This document shows positions 44,001 to 57,176 of a stretch of 64,000 nt of DNA, one piece after another. The stretch covers positions 62,001 through 126,000 of the forward strand of contig JABMCL010003896.1 in NCBI GenBank assembly GCA_018857735.1, written 5' to 3'. The translations under genes and the position numbers were made by a program. Position 1 is the first letter of the stretch. Each line of letters opens with the position of its first letter. Below the pieces are notes generated by a model. It ran no database searches. It was not told where the DNA came from and was given only the letters and a program-made list of their open reading frames with translations. The DNA comes from Alviniconcha marisindica (lineage: Eukaryota > Mollusca > Gastropoda > Provannidae).

Positions 44001-44956
44001 GTATGATTAATTTAATGATAATATTTTTTAAAGTAATGATTTCAGGAAATAAAAAGGAGCGCAGTTTTGTGGCATTTTCTTTATTGCAACAGAGTTGCAT
44101 CCCCCCTGATCTCCTGATAAGTGGGTACAGTGAAATTGCTCTTGCTCCTAGTCCTATGGTATACGCTTACAAGAAATTGAAGAATGGTGATGGTCAGCGA
44201 AAAGACAAAGACATTTTTCAAAATTATCCATCGTGTGTGTGGGAACGTGGGACATGTGAGTATGCTTGTGTGCTGCAGTGCACCAGTTGTGCGTAGCAGG
44301 TGTCTATGTGTGCATTAGTGTGTGTCAGTGTGTTTCCTAGCATGTGTCAGTGTGTGTGCTAGCATGCATCAGCCTGTACCTGTTCATGTTTCAGTCTGTA
44401 TACTTCTTGTAGGAATGGTATTGCCAGTGTAGTACTAGTAGCAAAGGCAGGTTCTGTGTACCTTTTTCTCTCTCAGACAGCTTCTTTACTACTACTACAT
44501 GGCAATGAATCGAACGATGTACTGTCATTCCAAATTTTTTACAGATCCATGGTGCATGTCAGGTACTGGTTACTTAGAGACTATAAAATCAGGCAGAAAC
44601 AAGGTAGTCAGATTCTTGGAGGCTGAAAAAATGGGGTTTTGTTATTTTAGAGCATCCTTGAAAGCACTGAGGAGCAAATATATTCAGGAGTGCAGAATTT
44701 CTAACAGAATCTATGTTTTTAATGAAATTGTCTCAAGAATGCACCCCCACCCCCCAACACTTTTAGTAGGTTATAAAATATAAGTGATAATTAAAATTTA
44801 CCAGTGGTAGAGGAAGCAACACTGAAGTGGTACATTTATCGGGGAGAAAAAAGTTGTGAGAATGAGCAGGTTGCATTTATTTCAGTACACTGATCTAAAA
44901 CCTGGCCTCTGCAGGGATTCTAACAATTACAGAAACTACAAGCCAATTTACAGAAT

Positions 44957-45022
<66 letters not shown>

Positions 45023-45901
45023 TGGATAAGTACTGTAATACTGTTTGGTTGGTACACCCAAAATTGCATTTTACGTGAAAGTTAAGGTATAAAAGTACAT
45101 GACATCAATAAAAGAAATACTTTTTTACTGTCTGTCTCACTCTCAGTGTCTGTGTTAGTTCTGTTACACAGGTACCTTGCTAACAGAAACATTTGCACTA
45201 GTCCCTTTTTATACAATGCATACTCCTTTTTGTGGGGTGCTTCTTTTTTCTCAAAAATAAAATAAATATATATATATATATATGGGTGCATAGTTCAGGA
45301 GCTGTGTGAGAGTCGAGGTGGCCGTCCTGGGCTGTCCGTCCTAACAAGCCTTCTGGTTTCCGTGGACATAAAGAATTATTGAACCATGCTTCAGCATTGG
45401 TCTCAGCTTGTCCCTAATATGTCAGCTGACATCTGAGGACATTAAGCATCACTTCATCATCATCATATATGGGTGTATTTTGTTTCATTATTCATAAACT
45501 TCATGTGCACATTGCTTGGATTGTTTCAGGAGGAGCAGTTATTGGCGGAGAAACAGTCTTCACTGCTGAATAAAGCATACTTTACACTGCTGAAGCCTCT
45601 TCCTCGTGCTCTGTATTTGCTGGAACTCCATGGCTCCACAATTGATGAAGAAACCACAGAAATGAACCCAGAATTCCTGATGGAAGTCTTGGAGCTGAAT
45701 GAACGCATTGGGGAAGGCTCGTCAGACGATGTTCACGAGATCGAAGAAGAAATTCAGTTGAAGATTGAAGAAAACATCAAAGGCCTGGCTCAGGCCTTTG
45801 CTTCCAAAGACTATGCTGCTGCCAAAGAGACTGCTGTGAGACTGAGATACTATATTAACGTGGAGTCCAAGGTGAAAATGTTCTTTAGGGATAGAATGTA
45901 A
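43452..45901 (+). CDS. HSCB: HSCB, mitochondrial iron-sulfur cluster co-chaperone (DnaJ type III)
   Basis: HSCB delivers the ISCU scaffold with its [2Fe-2S] cluster to the HSPA9 chaperone and stimulates its ATPase. Two exons, 43452-44000 and 45530-45901, join in phase 0 (GTATGA donor, TTTCAG acceptor) to give 306 residues. In order: a basic, Ser-rich N-terminus of about 110 residues fitting a mitochondrial targeting sequence; a zinc-binding module with C115, C118, C131 and C133 (CWNC ... CHC); a J domain with the HPD triad at 174-176; and a C-terminal HSCB oligomerisation domain (FLMEVLELNERIGE, a motif of the ISCU-binding face). Human HSCB is 235 residues; the excess is in the unconserved N-terminus, so an internal ATG could be the true start. 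Confidence 0.95.
44945..45018. repeat. (CA)n microsatellite in the HSCB intron
   Basis: Pure CA tract. The rest of the intron (44001-45529) has TG-rich CATGTGTCAGTGTG repeats near 44300 and a SINE copy. Confidence 0.97.
45290..45466 (+). mobile_element. SINE-like dispersed repeat (GTGGCCGTCCTGGGC family), full-length copy
   Basis: Reads TTCAGGAGCTGTGTGAGAGT, GGTGGCCGTCCTGGGCTGTC, TGGTTTCCGTGGACATAAAG, TTGGTCTCAGCTTGTCCCTA and CTGAGGACATTAAGCA, with a (CATCAT)n end. Other copies: 60317-60475, 61007-61105 (+); 54330-54425, 55010-55075, 60545-60605 (-). Confidence 0.8.
45530..45901 (+). CDS. HSCB: HSCB exon 2
   Basis: Starts EEQLLAEKQSSLLNKAY (last J-domain helix) and continues through LPRALYLLELHG to FFRDRM and TAA. 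Close to family sequences in this half. Confidence 0.96.
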   Translation, partial: EEQLLAEKQSSLLNKAYFTLLKPLPRALYLLELHGSTIDEETTEMNPEFLMEVLELNERIGEGSSDDVHEIEEEIQLKIEENIKGLAQAFASKDYAAAKETAVRLRYYINVESKVKMFFRDRM

Positions 45902-46060
45902 ACTGGTTCAGTTCATAATTGTAACAATTCTTTAAAAAAACAAACCAAATCAGTGACTGAGAAAGTGGAACTTTTTGCACAGTGCCTTTGTTGTAGACAA
46001 TCATGCACAGAGGACTGCTGTTTTTTGGCCTCACCCACCATGGATCTGTAAAAATAATTA

Positions 46061-46066
46061 AATAAA
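46061..46066 (+). terminator. HSCB polyadenylation signal
   Basis: AATAAA 160 bp after the stop codon, followed by TGTGGA. Confidence 0.65.
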
Positions 46067-46379
46067 AATACTTCTGTGGATCACCCTGTCAGTGAATCCC
46101 CATGTCAATGGGTCCCCTATGCTGTTATGTGATACATATAATACACATCAGCTTTTTTGAGAACTGTTTTGCATTGATTTTTTCCCCTCCCTCTGTGCAA
46201 ATGTCAGTATTACAACATAGCAGTGTAATGTGGCTGATGAGACAACCCCACCTCCACCCCCAGCCTCCACCCCTGCTGTAATTTTAAGATGAAACAAATT
46301 TATTTTCATGACAGATGGTACAAACATTTTCTTTCTTTGAAAATTCCTCCTCCCCCCATCACCCCTCCCCCAAGGTCAC

Positions 46380-46860
46380 ACTGTAATCGAAGCGTAAGGA
46401 CTACACCAGTTCTGTACATGATCTTCAGAACTGCTCATCCTTTTGAAACCAGACTTAGTGTTGTGTCGGAGAACATTCTTGTAAGCCAGTCTTGTGAAAA
46501 GATTAGATTGCTGTGTTTAAGGTTAAGGTCATGGCAAAGGCTCAGGACTTCAGTAAATGCTTTTGTAGCCAACCTAGGCATGGCGATAAATCATCATAAG
46601 CCAGAGTGTTGTCCATAAAATTGAGATGCTGTTTTCAAGGTGAAGCCTAGAGTTAGGGCTCATGTTTATAATCAAAACAGGACTACTCTCACTATTCTAG
46701 TATATATATATATATGTTATTCTCTTGAACTGCTGATCTTTTTGTGAACAAACTTAGTTTGATGTCACATCGTCATAAAACTAGAGAGCCTTGTGAAAAT
46801 ATTGCTTTACTGTGTTCAAGGTCAAGGTCACCGGAGATGGTCAAAACTTCAAAAGTGACA
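46380..46860. repeat. Diverged tandem or dispersed repeat with AAGGTCAAGGTCA
   Basis: Two related blocks, each AACTGCTSATC, CTTAGT, CTTGTGAAAA, GTGTTYAAGGTYAAGGTCA. The second contains two overlapping TCAAGGTCA sites (46816-46830), the consensus of ERR/SF1-type nuclear receptors. Unclassified repeat. Confidence 0.5.
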
Positions 46861-46881
46861 AACCTTGTTGCTTTTGCATAG

Positions 46882-47294
46882 CTGTCAACCCCTTTTGGGA
46901 ATAAACCTTAGTCCAGTGTTTGTGAACCTGTATTTCCCTTAAGCAGGCCAGGGTCTTTTTTGTTGTTGCTGGTGGTAGTGGCATTTTGAATTCCAACCAG
47001 CACATGTGACAGTGGAAGAAAGAAGCAATGTTGTGCAAAATGCACATGCATGATTTCAGATCTCACTTCTGATGAGATTTCTTATCCCATTGCACTAGAC
47101 CAGTCAGTGTGCATTTGGCGATGGCGTGTGTCGGCTGCTCGTTCGACAGTTTTTCAATCTTTTTGCTCATTTTAAAACAACAACAAAATCTCATGAAAAA
47201 TATGTTTTCCTGTATCCATTTTCCAATATGGCCATATCCCCTCAAAATAATGAAAAAAATGTATTTTATACTGGTAAACTGTATGGGTTGACAG
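46882..47294. mobile_element. 413-bp inverted-repeat element, copy 2
   Basis: Same family as 4962-5373, same 10-bp ends, same orientation. TA lies next to both ends (ATAG before, GTAT after), which would fit a TA target duplication. Confidence 0.75.
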
Positions 47295-47496
47295 GTATGC
47301 CTTTGTTTCGTTCATATTAGGTGCATGATATTTCACTTCGGCTGTAACAAGAATTGTAGGTATTCTCATGTCACGGCTGCATGTGCTCTAAATTCAAAAC
47401 ACAGCTCATTTAAAACATCATGCCCTTGATTAATTGTGCATCTTTGTTAACACAGGTAATGGTCATTATTTCTGCTGCTATAGTTCTTAACATGGT

Positions 47497-47499
<3 letters not shown>

Positions 47500-47556
<57 letters not shown>
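47500..47556. repeat. (TA)n microsatellite
   Basis: Pure TA run in the intergenic region. 47560-48120 shows no gene. Confidence 0.98.
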
Positions 47557-47561
<5 letters not shown>

Positions 47562-48129
47562 ACAGCTCTTTGGGTTAGTTTTCTTCTAGTGACAGTGTCT
47601 CTTAGTAATGCAACACAATGTCAGTGCCCAAGGTTGCCGAGTATTTCAGTAAAGCTGCTCTGAGTTCAGATACATCCTTGATGAATCATTTCACAAGTCC
47701 ATTGTCACCAGATCTGGACTAGTCAGATCTGTCAAGAAAGCCTGACAAAGCAGACCTTGCAGTCCATATTGATTGGTGGTACCCAGTCTTGCATTAAAAG
47801 GGGTAGTGAGAAAATTCACAGCCTTGCTTAAAAAGGCGCAGACTCTGCTTTAATGTGTGTTTTTTGTGTGTGTTTTGTTTTCTCTAGGTATGCCATTTCC
47901 ACTGTAGGATGTATGTTGCATACATATATATTTTTGTGAGACCACCCCTCCATGATAAACTGTTGGATGTATCTCTAGTGGAGTTCATGTACCTTGTATT
48001 TACTCGCATGCCAGGTGCAAGTTACTGTAAGCAACTGAGGTCTTTGTTGTGTTTGTGTGACGTCTTTAGAGTGCAAATCAACTGCCTTGTTCATGGATTT
48101 GATTGCTGAGATTTTCTTTGGCAGGTCTT

Positions 48130-48755
48130 CGGCCTGGAGTCTATCCTAAGCACCTCACAAAGTGATCAGTCTGAGTTTATCCCAAACACCTCGCAAAGTG
48201 ATCAGACTGAGTTTATCCCAAACACCCCGCAAAGTGATCAGTCTGAGTTTATCCCAAACACCTTGCAAAGTGATCAATCTGAGTTTATCCCAAACACCTC
48301 GCAAAGTGATAAATCTGAGTCTATCCCAAACACCTCACAAAGTGATTAGTCTGAGTTTATCCCAAACACCTCGCAAAGTGATCAATCTGAGTTTATCCCA
48401 AACACCTCACAAAGTGATCAATCTGAGTCTATCCCAAACACCTCAGAAAGTGATCAATCTGAGTCTATCTCAAACACCTCAGAAAGTGATCAATCTGAGT
48501 CTATCCCAAACACCTCAGAAAGTGATAAATCTGAGTCTATCCCAAACACCTCAGAAAGTGATAAATCTGAGTCTATCCCAAACACCTCAGAAAGTGATCA
48601 ATCTGAGTTTATCCGAAACACCTCGCAAAGTGATCAGTCTGAGTTTATCCCAAACATCTCACAAAGTAATCAATCTGAGTCTATCCCAAACACCTCACAA
48701 AATGATCAATCTGAGTCTATCCCAAGCACCCCGCAAAGTGATCAGTCTGAGTTTT
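48130..48755. repeat. 36-bp minisatellite
   Basis: About 17 copies of AGTGATCARTCTGAGTYTAT plus CCCAAACACCTCRCAA. 36 is a multiple of three, so frames stay open (205 codons in one, a SDQSEFIPNTSQ-type repeat broken by one stop in another). No start context, splice sites or homology suggest a gene. Confidence 0.93.
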
Positions 48756-48904
48756 TCTGTGTCTGTGTTTTTCTTCTAGTGTCGCTGGCAGTGACATTAG
48801 GTTGTTTCTTGCAAATACAAGCGCTGGCCTTTTCCTCACCATTTTTGCTAACAGGTTGGCTGGGCCAGTTGGGACTGTGCCCACTCTGTGAGGATTGTTT
48901 TTGG

Positions 48905-49195
48905 TGGTAGGTGCATCTTTCTGCGATGATACCGGCATGACCTAGCCTTACAAGTTATATGCACTTCTGACTGACTGAAGGGACTAACTCTTCAAACATT
49001 TGTGTTTGATGTTTGTGTATGTACGTTTTCTTTTATGTTTGCATAGGGATTAGTTTTGTAGACTGACTTGTTGAAAGGTTTATATATTAGAAGAGTTTTG
49101 AAATGTGTATCTGCTTGTGACAAGAGTTTGATTGTCCTGAGGTGAGTGACCCTGTGTGGTTGACAGGACATGGAATTCCAGTTACTGTCTAACTG
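48905..49195 (+). mobile_element. Dispersed repeat, partner of 28830-29098
   Basis: ATGACCTAGCCT, AAGGGACTAACTC, TTGTTGAAAGGTTT, AAGAGTTTTGAAATGTG, GGTTGACAGGACATGGAATT in the same order as the ATR intron copy. Confidence 0.65.
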
Positions 49196-49379
49196 TGTGT
49201 TGCTAGTGGCAGTGACAACTGTGAAGAATCCCTGGAGCTAAAGTAGGGAAGGAGAGCCCTGTAGGCTCAAAATCAAAGAGCTGTTTTAAGTTTAGAAGTG
49301 TGAGTGCTGAGCTGGATTTGATCCTCGCTGTTTGGGAGAAAAATAAAGATGTACAAATACTGACTAGTTATTTCCAATA

Positions 49380-49512
49380 ATGTGTGTGTGTGTGTGTGTG
49401 TGTTGTGTGTGTGTGTGTGTGTGTGAAAGATGTGCAAATAATTCTGACTAGATATTACCAATAATGTGTGTGTGTGCGTGTGCATGCATGTGGTGTGCGT
49501 GTGTGTGTGCGC
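49380..49512. repeat. Duplicated unit with (TG)n
   Basis: TG tracts preceded twice by CTGACTAGWTATTWCCAATA. 49520-50190 is AT-rich with no recognised feature except the FBXO22 upstream region. Confidence 0.85.
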
Positions 49513-50199
49513 TGAGCAAAGTTCAGCTGTTTCAGCAGTACATGAAATAATAATTCTGACAAATTATTACCTTTAACGTTAGTAGGTGTGGCTTCCTGGG
49601 GGGCCTGTTGTAAAATTCTAATGACAGAAATGGCCAAGTTCTTAGCTTACTGGGTGGCTCAAACCACTGATCTGTGTTTTTAGATCAGTGGACTCAAACA
49701 TTTTGTTTGCATGCTTCATTTGGTTGTAATATTTAAATACAAAAGAATTATTTATTTGCATTAAATTTCAGGCATCTTGGAGTGCAGGCATGTGGGTTCA
49801 CTCTAGACTACATAAACTCTTTTTTTTAACCTGCCATACAAACGACAAACAAATGAGTAGACTGCAAAGAAGAGAGAGAATGATAAAACAGGCCCTCCCC
49901 ACCCCAAGAAAAAATAACAAACAACAACAACCAAACAAACGAACAAAAAACCTAAATAAAAAATAAGCAAACATAGAAAGACAGCAGATGAGTTAAATTC
50001 TGAAACTTTTCTCAGATCACCTTTTGGGTTCTACCGTCACTAGCCATCATATCAGTCTGAGCTACAGCGTTTTTTCTTGTTTTTTGTTTTTGTTTTGTTT
50101 TTTAACTGTTTGCTTTTGGGGTTACCCACCGTTGCTCAGTTTATTTTGGTTGATATTAATGTAAGGGAAGTCACTCACGCACACACACACTCGAACAAA

Positions 50200-50309
50200 A
50201 TGGCTGACATAGAGCCTTCTGCTGAGGGAAGTTGTGTGTTACTGTTTCCTCAGATCGTCAAAACAATATTTCAGTTTTTGCCAGCAAAATCTATCTGTAA
50301 CGTAGCAAG
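50200..50309 (+). CDS. FBXO22: FBXO22 exon 1
   Basis: Start codon and first part of the F-box ([12 protein letters not shown]). The donor is GTGTGT. Confidence 0.9.
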
Positions 50310-50757
50310 GTGTGTACGAGTATTTCTGATCAGAATGTGTAACTTGGTGATGTGTGCGTGTGTCGCTGTGCGTGTATGTTCTATTTCTAGTAGTCTAGAC
50401 CTACTTTTGGTATAATAATTTTTAATATAATAATAAATTATATAATATATATATATTATATGACATATACTCAGGTTGGACACTTTTTCTAAAACTGTAG
50501 AAGCTTTTAAGTCTTGTGGTTGCCAGCCTAAACTTCTTCACTAACGAAGTGGAGTCCAACCTGCGCTTGAAATCCTGTTGGGATTCCGTGTCTGCAACAT
50601 CAGGCTGTAACGAGTTCCAGCTGTCTACAGCCAAAGTACAAGTACAAACCTGAAGTGGATTTTTTTTTTTTTTTACAAAAGTGTGTGTTGTGGGGGGGGG
50701 GGGGGGGGGGGGGTGAAGCTTTTTTTTTGACACAGTGCCCCCACCACCACCACACAT

Positions 50758-50792
<35 letters not shown>

Positions 50793-50797
50793 ACATG

Positions 50798-50846
<49 letters not shown>

Positions 50847-52544
50847 CACACACACACACAGCACACAAGCAAACACAACATGTTCACACACACACACACA
50901 CGCACACAAGCAAACACAACATGTTCACACACACACACACACGCACACAAGCAAACACAACATGTTCACACACACACATACACACAAGCAAACAACATGT
51001 TCACACATACAAGCAAACACAACATGTTCACACATACACACACACACACACAGAGGCAAACACAACATGTTCACACACACACACACGCAAACACAATGTT
51101 CACACACACACACAAGAAAACACACAAGAAAACACAACGTTCACACACACACACACCAATCAGTCTGCCAATGCCCATCCCTTCTAATTGCTTGTTTTTC
51201 TTGCACTCGTAGTGTGTGCAAATTGTGGAAGAGTCAAGCCGACATTGTTCTGCATCAACGGAAACAGTTCTGCTGGCAGCTGTTTGAAGGAGACACAGGT
51301 GGTGACTACCATGTTCCTGGTCACTCAGTTTTGTGGAACAGTATTCAACAGTATTTTGAGGTAATTGATCAGATGTATACATCATCACGCACATTTGATA
51401 TTCAGCAATTTTGCAATGGCTTCACTGTAGTTGTACTGAAGAAGAAAGAGGTACAGTTGTAACACTAACAGAAAACAGTTGTCTGAAAAGAAGCAAAATC
51501 ATAGTTGGTGCATGTGAAAAAGCAGAAATATAAACTATAATATTATTAATAACAGTTTGCATTTTGGGCTGTTAGTCCTGCTCTTTTTCCTGAACATGTG
51601 TACAGTTATACATCACATATATATGCATAACAGTATACACATCTGTTGTCTGGCATGTTAGGCAACTTCCCCTAGGTAACGCCCAACTGAGAATAAAAAA
51701 TTCAACTGTTTGATTACTACTTACTCTTAGTCTTACTACCACAGCAGTCCAGTGGTTCTGTGTCAGTTACTTACTATGCTTCCTTTCAAACTGACTCTGA
51801 TACATGTTTCAAAGACAGTGTATACATACATGTACAGTGTAGTCTGCCAGTGCCACCATGTTGACTGCTGTGTGCGCTGGCATTGGCTTCAGTCTTTCCA
51901 TGATGTATGTCACCTGGTAGTCCAACCACTCCATGTTGAACTGCTGTGTGCTGACACTGGCTTCAGTCTTGCCATGATGTCTGAGTCACCTGGTAGTCCA
52001 ACCACTCCATGTTGACTGCTGTGTATGCTGGCACTGGCTTCAGTCTTGCCATGATGTTTGAGTCACCTGGTAGTCCAACCATTCCATGTTGAACTGCTGT
52101 GTGTGCTGGCACTGGCTTCAGTCTTGCCATGATGTCTGAGTCACCTGGTAGTCCAACCAATCGACACTGATGGCTGACTCAGTCTTGCCCCAGTGTTGCC
52201 ACAGTAGTCCAGTGGCTCTGCATTGTGACTGTGGCATTGCTGACTATGCACTGCTTTCTTCAGCCCTTCCCACCCTTGAGGAGCAATGAGGGACAAATGC
52301 AGGCTGGCTACAGCAGCAAGCCTTGCGCAGTAGACCGGTGACAGAATGGTATAAGACCATAACCGCTACTGTGCAAGCATGGCACAGAAAAAGAACAGTC
52401 CTTTCATCCAAGGTCTTTTGGTGGTGCCCAACAATCTGACAAACAGCATTTCTACACTCTGCTTTCAAAAACACGGTGCTAGAACCCCCCCCCCCACCTC
52501 TCTCTCTCTATATATACATTGTCCATCACTCCTATCAGTCTGTA

Positions 52545-52634
<90 letters not shown>

Positions 52635-55309
52635 TTTGCATAGCTATGCGTGACACCTTGTCAAAAAAAATAATTTGATAACATTTTCCATCTCGATGTA
52701 CATTATGTGTGTATGCTTGTTCAGCGCTTTGAGCCGCAGGGTAGGCGCTTTACAAATGTCCATTATTATATAATATATAAAGAGAGAGACAGAGAGACAG
52801 ACAGACAGAGACAAACAAGGCTCTCTGTGACTCCTGGGCACTGCACCATGTTTGGACTTTGTTATACTCTCTCTCTCTCTATGTATATATATATATACAC
52901 ACAGTACCTACACAGAAATCCCACATGAAAACACTGGTGTGACACATGAAAAGCAAAGCCACCAGGCCTTCTCACTGTGTGTCTATGTGTGTGTGAAAGT
53001 ATATTAATTATTCTTAATTATGACATGACAGTGTTCGTCTGTGTGTAGTGGTTGGTGCTCCTGTAGAATTGTATGAATGTGATTTTGTCCCCATCCTTGT
53101 GTTATACATGTATATGGCCACTCTGTATGCTTATCTTGGGTTTCCAGGAGAGTTTCTATATATATATATTGTATTTTTACCTTGCGAGCACGTCTGTGTG
53201 CACCTGGTTGTGTTCATGAACATGCTTTATTTTATGTGGATTTTTTTTATTCATCATTTTTAATATACATGTAAGACATGTTTATTCGTTTAGTCTCCAT
53301 GATAAATCATCACACTGGTCATAAGAAGAACATTTGAAAATTTATGGACAAGCACCAGCCCTCCATTTGCATATTAAGATAGAATAACTGACAATTTAGA
53401 AACAGGAACAAGTGCTTAGAGTTAGACTCAGAGGCATGTTGTTTTTTCCCTCCAGGATATTGCCTTCCGCCCTAGGACTGTGCTGATTTTTATGACACTT
53501 GAACTGTGGGAGGAATGCACCAGCAGCCAAGGGGAGCGAGCTGGGAAGAAAACAAAGAAGAAAGAGGTGTCAGTTCTTCGCAACTGTCTGCCGCCAGAAT
53601 GCCGGGTCCTGTACAGCGTTACAAATGGAATCATCGGTGATTTTTGCTTCATTTTGTTTCTTTTCTTTAGCTCTGAATGTTAGCTCTTTTATCTTCTTCT
53701 CTCTCTTTCTTTCTGTCTGTGTCTCTGTCTCTCTCTCTTTTAATTGTTTTTAAATCCTTTTTTCCCCTCTTACTATTTTACTTCATTTTTTTTTTTTTAT
53801 CCCTTTTTTTCCCTCTTACTGTTTTACTTCACTTTTTGTTGACCAGAAAATTTCCTGCATTAGGCTTCTCTCCGAATTTGCAACCAAATGGTTGTTGAAT
53901 AACCAGTCACTGAGTGTTGTGATATCTGTAGGATGAGTAAATCACTGGTGATCTTTGCTCATGAGCTGAGTCCTGACTACCAGACACAATATGACTATGA
54001 GCTACAGGCATCAAAAAGTGAGCTGGAATCGATGCAGGTGAAATTGACCGTGACTTCAAGTTCTACAAGCAACGTTTTCATTTCTTATCAGTATCATTGA
54101 AACTTCGGGGGTTGGGGTGAGGATGGGGGGTAGGGTATCATGATGGCTGGCTATATTTAACACACTTGACATGGACCCAGTGGCAAGTGCTATACTCCTG
54201 GTTGAGGCAGGGTCAGGGCTTAAGTTACCAAGCAGTTTTTTTTCTCTCAGTTAATGAACATTCGTTTAAAAAAATTAACTGGCATTTTCTTTGATTCATT
54301 ATAAATAGGATGAGTATCAGATTCAGTAATAAGTAAGTAAAGATGGTGCTTAACATCCATAGAAACCATAAGGCTTATTAGGAACTGATGGCCACCTCAA
54401 CTTTCTCACAGCTCCTGAGCTCTGTCAGTAATAAAGTCCTCCAGTACTTGACTGTGGTGCTAGGTTCAATAAAAGGGTGTGGTGTTACTGTTAGAAACAC
54501 TAGTTTTTGTGTGGATGAGTGAGTTATTGCTTTCCCAACATTTTTAGATGTATTTATATTATTTTATATATTTTTTAGGAACTTCATCGGACATGTCACA
54601 GACAGCAGAGAACGAGGAAGGGGACGCGGCTGCTGTTCTTTGCTTTGGAGATCATCCTGGCGTGGAAGTGGTTCCCTGCAGAAGCTGTGACAAACCTGAC
54701 AATTACTATGACTACATCTTTAAGATCTTCAACTCCCCTACTGAGAGGTTTGTGAGTGAGCACCGTGACGCTCGCTTCTTCCGTTTCCTTTTACTTTCAG
54801 AAATCGTATGCATGTAGAAGCTGGCTACTTTAAGGCAGCTTCTTCTTGTTCTTCAGTATCAACACACAAGGGAGTTAACTAGCGCTCAAAATACATAACA
54901 CAAGTGCAACAAGAAAGACCGGAGTTGCCTTCGGTAACTCTCACGTGGCATGCGTGTAAATACAAGGTAAGTAAACTCCACCAGAGGCACATCCTCTGAT
55001 TCAGTAATAAGTAAATAAACCTTGTGCTTAACATCCACATAAACCATAAGGCTTGTTAGGGACGGCGAGCCCGGGTAGTAATAATAATAATGAATACTTG
55101 GAGCGCCTAACCCACACAGGCCCTAAGTGCTTACACATTCTCTACAAGCACGTTGCCCAAATTCAACACATACAATGTGAACACACTCACACACACACAC
55201 ACAAACATTCATGCACACACACAACCCCCCCACACATGCGTGCATGCACATACACACACACACACACAAACATTCATGCACACACACAAACCCCCCCGCA
55301 CGTGTGCAT

Positions 55310-55342
<33 letters not shown>

Positions 55343-55452
55343 TGCATGCACGCACGCACACACACACACAGAACACGTATACACGCACACTCACACACAC
55401 ACACACGTATGCACGCACACACACACACACACACACACATGCATGCACGCAT

Positions 55453-55494
<42 letters not shown>

Positions 55495-56083
55495 CCTTGT
55501 TCTTCAGAGTTTGGCAGTAGTGTTTGGTGTCAGAGTCTGAGGCCTGCTGATGTGAACAGGAGCATCCTGAGCAGGTCCTCAGTGGTTCCCCCACACCTTC
55601 TTCTGCAGTATCATGTCTGGTGGCACGTTGGAGTGCTGGGAGGACACTCCTGTAGAATGCGATGAAGAGTCCAGTAAGCCTTTTGTTCCTCCACACCTTC
55701 TTCTGCAGTATCATGTCTGGTGGCACGTTGGAGTGCTGGGAGGACACTCCTGTAGAATGCGATGAAGAGTCCAGTCAGCCTTTTGTTCCCTCCACAACTT
55801 CTGCAGTGTCAGTGTCATGTCTGGTGGCATGTTCGGGTGATGGGAGGACACTCTTGTAGAATGGGCTGGAGTGTCTGGTAAGCCATTCCTTATAAGTGCT
55901 CATGAGTATGAGTTATAGTCTTCCTTCTTTATGTGCTTCACAAAGATACAGTCAGTCAAAGCGCACATGCTTTCAGTCTGTTGCCAATGACCAACACTTT
56001 GCAAGACGAGTGCACTACATGTGACCAAAGGCAATTTGCGCTGAGAACAAGCAAGTACGTTGTGCAGTCAGCACCTCAGTTTA

Positions 56084-56118
<35 letters not shown>

Positions 56119-56934
56119 TACAGTCAGAACCTATACATTGTCAACAATTAGATGCCACTTATGGTACTAAGTCTACAGAAAACACGCTAATATTTCAGGT
56201 GAGTTATGTAAGTTATGTGACAGATTTGACCTTTTGTTGCTGTTCTGAATCAGATTTGACCTTTTGTTGCTGTTCTGAATCAGATTTGACCTTTTGTTGC
56301 TGTTCTGAATCAGATTTGACCTTTGGTTGCTGTTCTGAATCAGATTTGACCTTTGGTTGCTGTTCTGAACAGGCCCGAATTGCTGGACGTGAAGGCTGTA
56401 CTGCTGATGCCCACGGGCTATCAGTCCAGCCTGACAGACATCAAAGACAGGAAGCTGTTTCAAAGCTTCCAGCGGCCCTTGGTGGTCGGGGGAATTGCTA
56501 ACAAGTGTTACGTTGACGGGCCGGAGCTAAAGGATTCGCCCCAGTTCTTTCGCTGCCATCCAGCTGAGCAGCTTGCTGATGGGGACCAGTCTGCTTCTGA
56601 ATCAATGTATGTATTCCACTGTCTTTTTAGGTTGATCCGATACTCATTCAGAGTGGCATACGACTAGAGTGCAGTGGGTCTGCTCAGAAGCAGAGGACAG
56701 GGCTGTAGTTGCCGTTGTGAATCGCTTAGGGCTCATCCGGACAAGTGTTCACATAAAAAATAAAAATGCATTTCTAATTTGCTGAGTCCCTCTGTGACTA
56801 GACACATGTGTGAGGCTCTAAGCACTGTAGATAAAACATTGCAACTAATTTAATAGTGCTTTACATATCTCACTCTATCCCTCCCTCTCTCCCGCATCCA
56901 CACATGCTCATGTGTACACACACACACACACACA

Positions 56935-57004
<70 letters not shown>

Positions 57005-57026
57005 ACACACACACACACACACACCA

Positions 57027-57060
<34 letters not shown>

Positions 57061-57078
57061 CACACACACACACCACCA

Positions 57079-57176
<98 letters not shown>

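Noticed and set aside
48162..48779. 205-codon open frame considered as a repeat protein gene
   Set aside because: Kept only as a low-interest finding: the 36-bp unit opens frames by itself, with no splice sites, start context or homology.
53907..54037. Open segment in FBXO22 intron 3 ([16 protein letters not shown]...) with an AG before and CAG/GTGAAA after, considered as an extra coding exon
   Set aside because: It ends in phase 0 while the next exon needs phase 1, so including it breaks the frame. Joining 53636 directly to 54579 gives GIIGTSSD and exactly 450 codons overall. The segment does not align with FBXO22.
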